From positions 36,911,954-36,975,953 of the forward strand of contig NC_053139.1 in the NCBI RefSeq assembly GCF_016808335.1: a stretch of DNA of 64,000 nt. The letters run 5' to 3'. Below, piece after piece: positions 46,340 to 55,451 of this stretch. The notes under the pieces were generated by a model. It had not been told where the DNA came from. It did not search any database and saw only the letters and a program-made list of their open reading frames with translations. A program made the translations under genes and the position numbers. The number at the start of each line of letters is the position of its first letter. Position 1 is the stretch's first letter. Origin of the DNA: Panicum virgatum. Lineage: Eukaryota; Streptophyta; Magnoliopsida; Poales; Poaceae.

Positions 46340-46921
46340 GTGCCCGTCGTCAGTGCCTCAGTGGAGTGTGCACATCTTGGATTTGCCATGTTTTGCAATC
46401 GAACTGAGGCGGCTGCTGAGCCGGACGACCACCTTCAGCAGTTGATCTCGCCTGCTGCTCGAACAGCAGGCACTCAGCCGCGCCACGCCCTGCTCACCAC
46501 CCTCCAGCTTAATTTTACGCGATTACAACAACATAGCAACAGCAATAGCAATGACAACTTGATTGCAGTGGCTGAACACTTCACCACTCCAACTATGCTC
46601 TGCGAGATGGGAAACAACAGAGGAAGCAGAATAGTTCATCAGATTTCCGGTATAGCACCCAATAAATTTCTAGAAATCACTTGCGAATGCATTACTACTG
46701 ATTTACATCCCCAAAACCTTCCAAGAGATCACCACAAACACAAGAAAATTTCTGGAAATCACTAGCGCACGCGTTACTACTGATTGCATCCCCCCAAGTC
46801 TTCCAAGCCGATCACAACACGAACAAACTACACGTCCGATTCGCCGCCGATTCGCACCCTCCACGAGCCGAAAGAGGTTAATCCATCGATGGTTCCGGTC
46901 TGCACAGGGCCACCGCATCGA
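46340..46921. other. Convergent spacer between ALDH and MBF1c
   Basis: Likely holds the MBF1c 3' UTR on the minus strand. A 141-codon plus-strand frame (46340-46765) has no domain and low-complexity Asn/Ser runs. No gene is supported. Confidence 0.45.
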
Positions 46922-47389
46922 TCACTTGCCGCCGCCGGCCGCCAGGGGCGCTCCGACGCCCCTGCCGCGGAGCTTGACCTCGAGCGCGCGCTCCATCTTG
47001 GCGAGCACGGCCTGCGCGGGCGCCGCCCTGCCGCTCTCGTACTCCTGCACCACCTGCGCGCGCTCGCTGATGCGCTTGGCCAGCTCCGCCTGGCTCCACC
47101 CCTTGGCCGCGCGCGCCCTCTGGATCGCCGCGCGCACCTCCGCGGCCACCCGCTCCACCGCCGCGGGCTCCGTCGTCTCGTCCAGCTTCCGCGCGGGCGC
47201 CGCCGGCGCCGCGGCGTGCCTGTTCGTGCCCGCCGCCGCCTTCCGCACCGTCTCCACGGCCGCGCCCGAGCGCAGCGCCTGGTTCACCGCCTTCGCCGAC
47301 TTGAGGTCCGCCGCCTTCGGCTTCGTCCGCCGCAGCACCACCGGCTCCCAGTCCTGGGTGATGTTGCCGCTCAGCCTACCCGTCGGCAT
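46922..47389 (-). CDS. MBF1c: Multiprotein bridging factor 1c, intronless, 155 aa
   Basis: A transcriptional coactivator that links sequence-specific factors to TBP. The c-class of plants is nuclear on heat stress and supports thermotolerance. The frame starts MPTGRLSGNITQDWEPVVLR, the MBF1 N-terminal domain, with the conserved DWEPVVL. An Ala/Arg-rich linker follows, then a Cro/C1-type helix-turn-helix (AIQRARAAKGWSQAELAKRI ... QEYESGRAAPAQAVLAKMER), ending in a Gly/Lys tail. Length, absence of introns and the HTH fit MBF1c rather than the intron-containing MBF1a/b. Codon use is extremely GC-rich. It is convergent with ALDH. The promoter has a TATA box and two complete heat-shock elements, so strong HSF-driven heat induction is expected. 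Confidence 0.96.
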   Translation of the reverse strand: MPTGRLSGNITQDWEPVVLRRTKPKAADLKSAKAVNQALRSGAAVETVRKAAAGTNRHAAAPAAPARKLDETTEPAAVERVAAEVRAAIQRARAAKGWSQAELAKRISERAQVVQEYESGRAAPAQAVLAKMERALEVKLRGRGVGAPLAAGGGK

Positions 47390-47487
47390 CGCTGCTTCGC
47401 TCCCTCTTCTCTCTCTTCCTCTGTCTCTCTCTAGTGCTCACGATGTCGAACACGGAGGATGATGAGGTGAACGGGGACGCGAGAGGA

Positions 47488-47496
47488 ATATATATA
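47488..47496 (-). promoter_or_regulatory. TATA box of MBF1c
   Basis: tatatatat-type box (ctatatatattcc on the minus strand), about 100 bp upstream of the MBF1c ATG. Confidence 0.7.
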
Positions 47497-47525
47497 GAGG
47501 TGTAGAGGTTGGCAATGGCGGTCGG

Positions 47526-47574
47526 GAAGGTTCCTGAAACAGGGGGAACCCATGCCGTGTGTTCTGGAAGGTTC
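47526..47574 (-). promoter_or_regulatory. Two perfect heat-shock elements in the MBF1c promoter
   Basis: GAAggTTCctGAA (47526-47538) and TTCtgGAAggTTC (47562-47574) are each three alternating nGAAn units with exact 5-bp phasing. They lie 30 and 66 bp upstream of the TATA box. A further GAATATTC pair is at 47763. They are binding sites for trimeric heat-shock factors. Confidence 0.88.
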
Positions 47575-47811
47575 AGGGAGAGAGCTTGGTTGCATCTGAA
47601 CCGTTGATCTGAGCAGGATAGCGGACCAGACGGCTGTGGATAGGTTACAGAGACTTGGCTGCCACGGAAAGCGGGAAGTCTTTTCTCGTCAAAAAATTGG
47701 CGCCCACGGAATGTCCCAGCGCAGTTTCAGAAAAAAAAAAAAGAAAGTCCCGGCCCAGCCAAGAATATTCCATTTTTTGGGCCCCGGATACACACGCACA
47801 CTCCCTTGGAT

Positions 47812-48344
47812 GCGGTTTTTTCTTTTTTATATTTAAAAAAAATTAAAACTTCAAAAATATATGTCCGTTTTGGAAAATTTCAAAAATATACCCCGGTCGC
47901 CCTATGGGGGGCGACAGGGCTCAAATATAATTTTTTTTCTTCTTCAAATTTGCAACAAAGTCCCTGGAGAAAAAAAAGAGGGGGCCTGTCGCCCCCTGGG
48001 GGCGACAGGGGCCTTCCCCTCTATTTAAGCCCTGGCCACCATTCGCCGCCATTCCCTTTGTCATTTGAGCCTAAAAATTCAGGAAAAAAGAGAGGGGTCA
48101 GGAGAAGAAAAGGAGCGAAGCTCTGCCGAATTGCGTACTCCTGATCTACAGGTAACTTCCGTATGAATCCATTGATATTGTATAACAATTTAATTTAATT
48201 AGTGGATTAGCTGAATTAGATTTGGTGCTTTAGAACACTGGTTTAGTATTACAATTTGAGTACTATTACAGACTTTTTCAAATAAAATAATTATACATTA
48301 GAATAGAATTATGGCAGTACCTTATTGATATTGCAGCATAAGGC
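47812..48344 (+). repeat. Left TIR of the MULE, with inward promoter, leader and intron
   Basis: Contains GTCGCCCC/GGGGCGAC palindromes, including a perfect 11-bp arm pair (47985-47995 / 47999-48009), and a TATA-like ctatttaag (48021-48029). A leader follows, then a GT-AG 5'-UTR intron (48152-48336) that spans nearly to the TIR's inner end, just before the first cargo ATG. Confidence 0.8.
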
Positions 48345-48345
48345 A

Positions 48346-49328
48346 ATGACTGCCTCAAATTGTGGAGGATTTCCATGGACCGAAGAAAAATCTAGTATAA
48401 TACTTGATATCATGACTCATCTTGTTATCGGTAAGAAGTTGGATCCGTTAGCGGATGGTACGATAGGGATGGTGTTGTCCAAAGTAGTAGAGTTTAAAGA
48501 TTTCACATTATTTCGAGGTATTACGACGCAAGATGTAATGGGACACCTGCTAGAACGTCGGAAGATATACATGAGAGTATGTGAACTAGCAAATCATCCT
48601 AATATCATTGGATTCTTACAAAGTTCTTGTAAGATATGGATGCGGCCAAAGGTGTATGAGATGCACATTAAGGTAACTCTCATTCAGTTCTAATCCCGTC
48701 CGTCATTTCGAATCCATATTTATGAAACAGTAACATTGTTTTTTAATTATATGCTAGGATTACCCCGAGAATCCGGAGTTGATTAACAAAACGATACCAA
48801 GTTTCCGTAAATTGGTATGTATCTTCGGTGGTGGACTTATGCCGCAAACTAGACGAAGGAGGCGGATAAGATCTTCGGGTGATAGTACTTGGCCTGCGCA
48901 AGAACAGATGCCCGGACGTTCGTCGAGTCATGCTTCAGCACCTCAACCACTAACTTGTGTTAACTGGGATGACGACATGGATGACTTCATGCCCCCCAAA
49001 CCATGGTCTCCAACACATGATGTTCCTCCCCCTGTACATGAACCTAGAATCAGAAAGGAGACAAAAGGGAAAGGCAAGAGGTTCGTCAAGTCATGTTGCA
49101 CCACCTGCAGCACAAACTTGTGTTAACTGGGATTACGATTACGACATGGATGACTTCATGCCCCCGAAACCATGGCCTCCAACACATGATGTTCCTCCCC
49201 CTGTACATGAACGTAGATCCAGAAAAGAGAGAAAGGGAAAGCCAAGAGGTTCGTCGAGCCATACTACACCACCTGCAGCACCACCATCTGTCAACTGGGA
49301 TGACGACCTACATGATTTCATGCCATGA
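48346..49328 (+). pseudogene. MULE cargo gene A: Myb/SANT-like protein with tandem-repeat tail, one frameshift
   Basis: Exon 1 (48346-48672) and exon 2 (48758-49328) are joined in phase 0. The N-terminal ~130 residues (GGFPWTEEKSSIILDIMTHL ... TTQDVMGHLLERRKIYMRV ... DYPENPELINKTIPSF) have the layout of the Myb/SANT-like domain found in plant transposon-associated proteins: Trp-Glu-Glu start, central basic helix, and YP.N..L.NK.IP.F near the end. An Arg-rich patch (TRRRRRIRSS) leads to 2.5 tandem units of about 165 bp that encode CVNWDDDMDDFMPPKP and THDVPPPVHE. An extra base in an A-run at about 49066 shifts the frame out of the first unit (stop near 49124). The downstream units remain open in the next frame to TGA 49328. 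It is transcribed, if at all, from the left-TIR promoter. The domain assignment is by pattern only. Confidence 0.6.
48918..49325 (+). repeat. Coding tandem repeat, period about 165 bp, 2.5 copies
   Basis: Units start at about 48918, 49082 and 49249 with cgttcgtcgagtcatg-like sequence. Each continues aacttgtgttaactgggat, gacatggatgacttcatgcc and ccaacacatgatgttcctcc. The last unit is truncated by the stop codon. Confidence 0.85.
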
Positions 49329-49647
49329 TCTATAACATATGATGTTCATCGGTTTAAGATGTATTCGCATTTAGTATTGTTAATGTTGTATTATGCTTGT
49401 ATGTATGTCTCGTACCTAACTTGCATTCACTGGACATGTACATAATGTCGAGTTTGAATCGTACTTAGTCGTAATGGAGCATCGAAGTATAAACATACCA
49501 TCTATTGTATGTAATGGAAAATACGAGAGTGATCAGTGACGAACGTTGAAGTGTATAAATAAGCGGTCCACAGCTATCTCATTACAAATAAACATCAGAG
49601 ATACAAACATCAGATATATCTAACCACCCCTATGCGTCGGAGCCTTT

Positions 49648-51167
49648 CATGTCACTAGAATACTAAAAAGCAGACATGTAATAAATAGAACGATAAGAAA
49701 TAAGAACTAAGAAATGCATTACGTAATGTGAACCACCAAATTTTACATCATAATACAACGATAATGAAAAACACATCACACATGCAGTGACTTGTCAGAA
49801 CCCGTTACAAACTACGGTAAACAGATTCCGGACTAACCTAACATGTCTTAGGTAATTTTAAAAAAAACAGAACAAACACAACGATGCAGCATGTCACTAG
49901 CACTAGGGAAGTCCTAGTAGCCGTACCCCCACGTAGCAAACTGCGTTGAGCCTTCTCCGCAGTATCCACCCATTGCAGGTGGTGCAGGCGGTGGTGCCGG
50001 AGGCGCAGGGCTCTTCTTCTTGTGACAAGGGCAGTTGCAGTAAGGAATAATACATGGTTCATCCTGTGAACCAGCTGCATTGCTGGTATCATCAACTTCG
50101 TCGTCTTTGTTACCCTCGCTCACTTCCTCATAATGGTTCACCTTGCATTCCAGATCAAAGATCTTTATCTGGAGGTACTCGATGAACTCCTGAACAGAAT
50201 CAATTGGTGCAGGATCTACCCACCTAGTAAAACCACAGTTTTCTGGAGCATCGGAAGACTGCAAAACAAATTTCATGTAAGGTGTCTCATTAAAGATAAA
50301 GAAATGAAATAACCGAGTATTACCCATGCGTGTGGACATTTAAAGAAACGCCGACCGCCATCCATCCCGTCGGTGCACATCTGCACTAAGCAGTCCGCAC
50401 CATGTCTGCATTTTGGCCACGGTTATCGTATTGTCGAAGAGGAGTTTCATTGGTAAATTCACTCTTGTGCTGTGGCGGAAACTCAAACACTGGTTCTGGA
50501 AAGGAATCAGGTAAGAGGCCCCTCCCATATTATGGGGTCTCCCTTTCTTCCCCTTTTCCTTTCCCAAAACTATAGTAATTCTTCCCGCTAGACCCACCTC
50601 CAGACATTGGGTATACAATGAGGTTTGGTGTTTGAGTTGTGCTGGGAGTTCAAAAACTTGGGAGTATTTATAGGCGCACAAAGGTCTGATACCCGGAGTG
50701 TGGAGTGTAAATGCACCTAAAAAACCTACATGACAACACAGTGAAGAGGCTAGCTGACCTAACACTGAAAAGGCTAGATTCGATGCTCGAAATGACTACT
50801 CGATGCATCTCTGTGCATGCAGACTCACAGCACTGCATTGCTGCCGCTCGGTCGATCGCGCCTAGATGCCGCCTTCCCCACTACACGCCACAGACCTTCG
50901 CTGTAGAATGACAGGTCCGTCGTCCTCGCCAGAGAGACTGCTTTGAAGGTGAGCTGGTGTGGTTGCCGTCTTGTCACATCTATTTGAAATGGTGGAAGAG
51001 CACTGCTATTTGAAACCCGTGATCGCCGTGCTAAGTAGTGGCAATCTGTGATCTCGTACTCGCAGCTAGATACACTATGGTTCCTATTTTGAGCTATTCG
51101 AGCGTGTAGTCGTCATCATCGTCGGCGGGTGAGGTCTCCGGATGCTTTTTAGTATTCTAGTGACATG
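49648..51167. repeat. Perfect 25-bp inverted repeat pair flanking cargo gene B
   Basis: The 25 bases at 49648-49672 (catgtcactagaata...) are the exact reverse complement of 51143-51167. A partial third copy (ttagtattctagtgacatga) lies near 51249. Gene B sits between the pair. Confidence 0.85.
49914..50607 (-). pseudogene. MULE cargo gene B: GRF-zinc-finger-like protein, frameshifted
   Basis: The start is ATG 50607 (MSGGGSSGKNYYSFGKGKG), about 60 bp below its own minus-strand TATA box (tataaata, 50672-50665). Further on, PEPVFEFPPQHKSEF and the zinc-finger segment KCRHGADCLVQMCTDGMDGG/RRFFKCPHAW lie in different frames, so at least two small indels are present. A GT-AG intron (donor W|gtaatac, acceptor ttttgcag) joins SSDAPENCGFTRWVDP, completing a CX..C..FF.CP..C.F.RW pattern like the GRF zinc finger. 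A helical segment (QEFIEYLQIKIFDLECKVNH), an acidic stretch and the tail CNCPCHKKKSPAPPAPPPAP follow, ending GYGY at TAG 49914. GRF fingers bind nucleic acid; the role here is unknown. Confidence 0.6.
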
Positions 51168-51490
51168 AAAATGTGTGCTTTTTAGCAGCAGACCCCGATG
51201 TATTTCTTAGTTTTTAATTCTTATCGTTATATTAATAAAATATGTGTTTCTTAGTATTCTAGTGACATGAAAATCTCCTAAAATATTAAGGACAAGTTCA
51301 AAGATTTCATAGACTCCCGGCTACAACTACAAATTAATGGTAAAGGCTACAACACACAAAATTAAGCTCTCAACTTAAAACATAAACAACTAATTGCAGT
51401 GGCATGTGCACGCGACAAGATAATTTCTTGTTGCATCTAAACCTACCATGCCTTATGGAATGTAAAATGCCGGGATTACATGGTACTACT

Positions 51491-52080
51491 CTACTGAGTG
51501 CACCTAGGATATTTGCCCTTCCTAATTGCTTCGGCCCCGGCTTCCTTCGCACGGCGTGCCCTCTCTCGCTTTCTCTTCCTGTCAGCTTCACGTTCGGCCG
51601 CCGTCTTACAATCCACCTCCTCAATCCTCTTGCGGATCTCTTCTTGCTCTTTCTTGCGCTTCTCCTCTTGCTGTTCCTCATGCTTCATTCGGCGCCAACG
51701 TTCTGCAGCCCACCTTGCTTTTTGTTCCACAATGTCCTTTGCCTGCTGCGACTACACGGTGTCGAACCACTGCATAAAATCACAAAGAGGCGGAGGAGAC
51801 TTTGTCCAACACAAATTAGAATCATAACTCAATGTTAGGTCACAGAGAAAAATAGCGTATGTTCTCCTGCTACTTTGGCCCGGTCTTTGCTGTATCGCTT
51901 AGGTGGATCATATTCGTAGTTCTCACACATAAAGAACCTCATGCCGTAGTCATCTCCTAAAACCTCAGATTGCATGAACTTGCATAACGAACTGCAGAAG
52001 CACATTGGCACATCAATTCCTTCGGGTACGGTGACTTTACACTTGCTCCACGGAATGTAGGTTGATCCTGACGAAGACAT
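51491..52080 (-). pseudogene. MULE cargo gene C: second GRF-finger-like protein with charged coiled coil, nonsense mutation
   Basis: Start ATG 52080 (MSSSGSTYIPWSKCKVTVPE). The first exon carries CFCSSLCKFMQSEVLGDDYG and MRFFMCENYEYDPP. After an intron (donor aaa|gtagcagg, acceptor gacaaag|tctcc) comes SPPPLCDFMQWFDTV, which completes a GRF-like C.C..C...RFF.C...C.F.QW finger. A TAG (about 51751) then cuts the frame. Beyond it the reading frame stays open as a long Arg/Lys/Glu-rich helix (KARWAAERWRRMKHEEQQEE ... AEREADRKRKRERARRAKEA), ending IRKGKYPRCTQ at 51491. It differs in sequence from gene B but has the same finger-plus-helix plan. It probably uses the right-TIR promoter. Confidence 0.6.
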
Positions 52081-52188
52081 TGGCGCTATTGTGTGGTGCG
52101 CCAAATAAAAAAACAATGATTTAAGCAATGCACATATCGTATACCAAATCGATGCGTGAAAATATAGGTACTGTCATAATTCTATTGT

Positions 52189-52911
52189 CTTATACTGCAA
52201 TATCAATAAGGTACTGTCATAATTCTATTCTAATGTATAATTATTTTATTTGAAAAAGTCTGTAATAGTACTCAAATTGTAATACTAAACCAGTGTTCTA
52301 AAGCACCAAATCTAATTCAGCTAATCCACTAATTAAATTAAATTGTTATACAATATCAACGAATTTATACGGAAGTTACCGGTAGATCACAAGTGCAGAA
52401 TTCGGCAGAGCTTCGCCGCTTCCCTTATCCTTACCCCTATCTTTTTTCTGGATTTTTGGTGGATTTTTTGAGGTCAAATGAGGAAGGAATGAGGGGGAGG
52501 CCTTATATAGAGAGGGCTGACCCGGTCGCCCTCGGGGGGGGGGGGGGGGGGGGGGGGGGGGCGACAGGCCCCCCCAGTCGCCCGCGGGAGGGGCGACCGG
52601 CCCCCTGGCGCCTGTAGGCTGGGCTCACTGGTCGGTCGCCCCTGGGGTGGGCGACAGGGGCCTGTCGCCCGTTGGGGGGGCGATAGGCCCCCTCTTTTTT
52701 TTCTTTTCTCCAGCCGTTTGGGGGGGGGGGCGATAGGCCCCCTCTTTTTTTTCTTTTCTCCAGGGACTTTGTTGCAAATTTGAAGAAAAAAAAATTACAT
52801 TTGAGCCCTGTCGCCCCCCTAGGGCGACCGGGGTATATTTTTGAAATTTTCCAAAACGGACATATATTTTTGAAATTTTATTTTTTTTAAATATAAAAAA
52901 GAAAAAACCGC
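52189..52911 (-). repeat. Right TIR of the MULE, with inward promoter, leader and intron
   Basis: The reverse-complement counterpart of the left TIR: TATA tatataa (52509-52503), leader, donor g|gtaactt and acceptor attgcag preserved. It is longer because of duplicated GGGGGGGCGATAGGCCCCCT blocks (about 52674-52760) and a G-run of about 26 (52536-52561). Confidence 0.8.
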
Positions 52912-52967
52912 CCCTTGGATTTTACTTAATCTAAAATACCGCCCTTGGATTTTACTGTAACCAGAAA

Positions 52968-54611
52968 GGAAAAAGCTAATGAATGACGGGCCGCGTGCCA
53001 GAGCGATTGCACGACCGTGTCTCGGCCCGGCCTCAGCCTGCTCAAGTGCTGCCTCCACGGGCCTGCGCTGCCTCGGCCCGCCCCCAGCAACGCCCCCCCT
53101 CTCCACCCACACACCGGCTTCTCTCTGATTTGTCTTGCACCGGCGATCCAAAGCCCCACACATGAGAGGCCGAATAGGTCACATTTTTTGGCCTACGGCC
53201 TTACACCAGCAGCCACACACTTCTACATGCATGTGCTTTATGTACCGCCTTCCATGCATATTAATAGATATTATTTTTCTATAAAACTTCTCATAAATAT
53301 TTTATCTGCTTTATATTATCTCTATTTCAAGAACCGATTGCACTGTTGAATTCTACATGATGAGGCGAACAAAACTAGACAACATTTTTATATGTTTTGA
53401 CGATATTTTTACTAGTAGCAATTTATGTGTAAATTTAAGTTAGATGTTATTGAATAAGTTGCCACAAACGGAAGGGTTAATACACATTTGTCATACAAAT
53501 AAGATATAAATTGCCACATATATAAGTTGTTACAAATATAAAATAAAAATATACTTACCACACATTTTTTATGTGTGATAACTCATGGCAGCTTTTATTT
53601 TACATTTATAACAACTTTTATTTTTATAACAATTTGTACATAAATCTATGTGTACTAAAACTTGCTTATTTTGTCTCTGTTTATATGTTTGTGTTTTTTT
53701 ACAACTTATGTGTATGGCATATATTTTTTGTGACAACTTATTTTTATAGCATATTATGCTTTGTGGCAACATTGGTTTATTGACAACTTATAAATATTGT
53801 TTTGGCAACTTTTATCTTATCATTGCAACAACTTATATCTTATATGTATTACGTGTGACAATTCATGCGTATAATATATTTTGTTTTTGTGGCAATTTTT
53901 GTTTTACATAAGTAACAACTTTTATTTCATGATAATTTTGTGTTTGTGACAACTCATGTGAATAATTTTTATGCAAGTTGATATTATATACACACTAGCA
54001 ACTTATATATGTAGATTGTAGCAACTCCTTTAACAATATATATGCATATTTTAGCAACTCATTCGATAATATGAAACTTAAAATTACACATAAGTTGCCA
54101 CTAACCCAGAACATCATCAAAATATATGTAAGTAAGATATAGTTTTGTTCGTTTCATCACGTAGAATACAACGGTCCAATCGGTATTCAAAACGGAGCTT
54201 GCACGAGGGAGATAAAATATTTTTTTTGAACGATGCTTAATACTAAAAAGGTTCTTGGAGCTTGTTGTAGTCCATGTACTGTTTCGAGGAGAGATCGAAC
54301 GTAAATGCCTAAGACTGCGTTTAGTTCACGAAAAGTTTGAATTTTGATACCGTAGCACATTTCGTTGTTATTTGACAATTAATATCTAATTATGGACTAA
54401 TTAGTCTTAAAAGATTCATCTCGTATGAAAAAATTATACTGTGTAATTAGTTATTTTTTAACTACATTTAGTGCTATATGTATGTGTTCAAAGATTCGAT
54501 GTGACTTGTACTGTAGATTTATTTTTTGAGAACTAGACATGGCCTAAAACACATAGTTTGGATGGAGTCACGCGTTTCACCATACACGACGGGTCGCGGG
54601 TTATCGCGTCC
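52968..54611. mobile_element. MULE-type long-TIR MITE (copy 2)
   Basis: Related to the element at 12987-23084: left end ggaaaaagctaatgaatgac, right end gacgggtcgcgggttatcgc. Inner arms at 53331 (aaccgattgcactgttg...gcgaacaaaacta) and 54120-54187 (tagttttgttcgtttcat...ccaatcggt) are inverted. The core carries degenerate GCAACTTATGTGTA/GACAACTTAT units over about 53410-54080. The left arm also contains about 350 bp of GC-rich sequence. A Tourist-like element sits inside the right arm. No clean target duplication was found. Confidence 0.65.
54313..54544. mobile_element. Tourist-like MITE nested in MULE-MITE copy 2
   Basis: Ends gactgcgtttagttc and gaactagacatggcc are inverted. TAA flanks both sides (54310-54312, 54545-54547). 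232 bp, non-coding. Confidence 0.7.
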
Positions 54612-54810
54612 AACAGAGAGAAATGTTTGATGAAAAAGTAAATAAAGACGGATCAAGATCGGACGGCATAAAAATATATTAAATAGTTAATCCACGTCAC
54701 TTTTTACGCTTATGATCAAAGTTAAAAAATTTTGATACATAGAATTCTGACACGATATACATACGCGATCTACTAGTCTCCTAGAAAGTAATATTTGAGT
54801 TTTATTCGCT

Positions 54811-54962
54811 CCATTCTAAATTATTAATCATTTTAATTTTTATATATTAGATACATATATTCTACTCGTATTATACATCTAGATGTAATTATATATCTGG
54901 ATTAGAAAAATTATGCATCTAAAAAAGCTAAAATGAGTAAACGACTGATAATTTAGAATAGA
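54811..54962. mobile_element. Short fold-back MITE upstream of COPB2
   Basis: ccattctaaattattaatca and tgataatttagaata...-type arms are inverted around an AT-rich centre. It is 190-340 bp upstream of the COPB2 leader. Confidence 0.5.
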
Positions 54963-55451
54963 AAATAACTAACAACCAGTAGTTCTTATTTGATTAGCTG
55001 GCACACTGTCCAACCTTAGACTGTTTTGAAGATTTTCATTACACCAAACTTTGCAAGCATGATTATTCGAGTAAATTTCTATAATTCAGATTACGTAAAT
55101 TTTCCATTTCGCCATTTCTACACGATACTGTATTACTGTTGTTGCTTAGCTTCCAGGTCATCGATAGTCAAACATGGACCCACAGAACTCCGAAGTCCTC
55201 GACCGAACCCGCGGCCCCTCCTTCCCGAATCCCGAGACCCGCAAGTTGGTTCGTTACCTTCCGCCCTTGCACTGTCTTCTCCCTCCCTCGCCTCCTCCCT
55301 TCTCTCCCGCTCGCGATCTCGTGTCCCCCCTACCGTCCCGCCCACCGCCTCTCCGACGAGCGAGAGGCCAGGCGGCCGCGCGTCCAGGCCCGCTCCTCGT
55401 CCCGGCCCCCCGAGCCGCAGACACTGGCCTCGCGGCCTCCTCGACGTCGCA

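Larger units (their letters stand above)
47812..52911. mobile_element. Mutator-like element with very long TIRs and three cargo genes, no transposase
   Basis: Flanked by the perfect 9-bp duplication cccttggat (47803-47811 and 52912-52920). The ends gcggttttttcttttttata and tataaaaaagaaaaaaccgc are inverted, and homology runs inward for over 500 bp. A 9-bp duplication with long TIRs is the mark of Mutator-like elements. The interior holds one rightward gene (48346-49328) and two leftward genes (50607-49914 and 52080-51491). None resembles MURA, and I see no DDE domain or SWIM finger. It is thus non-autonomous in this form, either a gene-carrying MULE or a deleted autonomous one. Confidence 0.85.

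Noticed and set aside
46340..46765. 141-codon plus frame between ALDH and MBF1c
   Set aside because: Low-complexity, no domain, and positioned in the two genes' convergent 3' regions.
49914..50339. Cargo gene B read as an independent host gene
   Set aside because: It lies between the MULE TIRs with a lesioned frame; nothing ties it to a host locus in this window.
52968..54611. 9-bp target duplication for MULE-MITE copy 2
   Set aside because: Flanks aaccagaaa and aacagagag agree only with gaps; not convincing.
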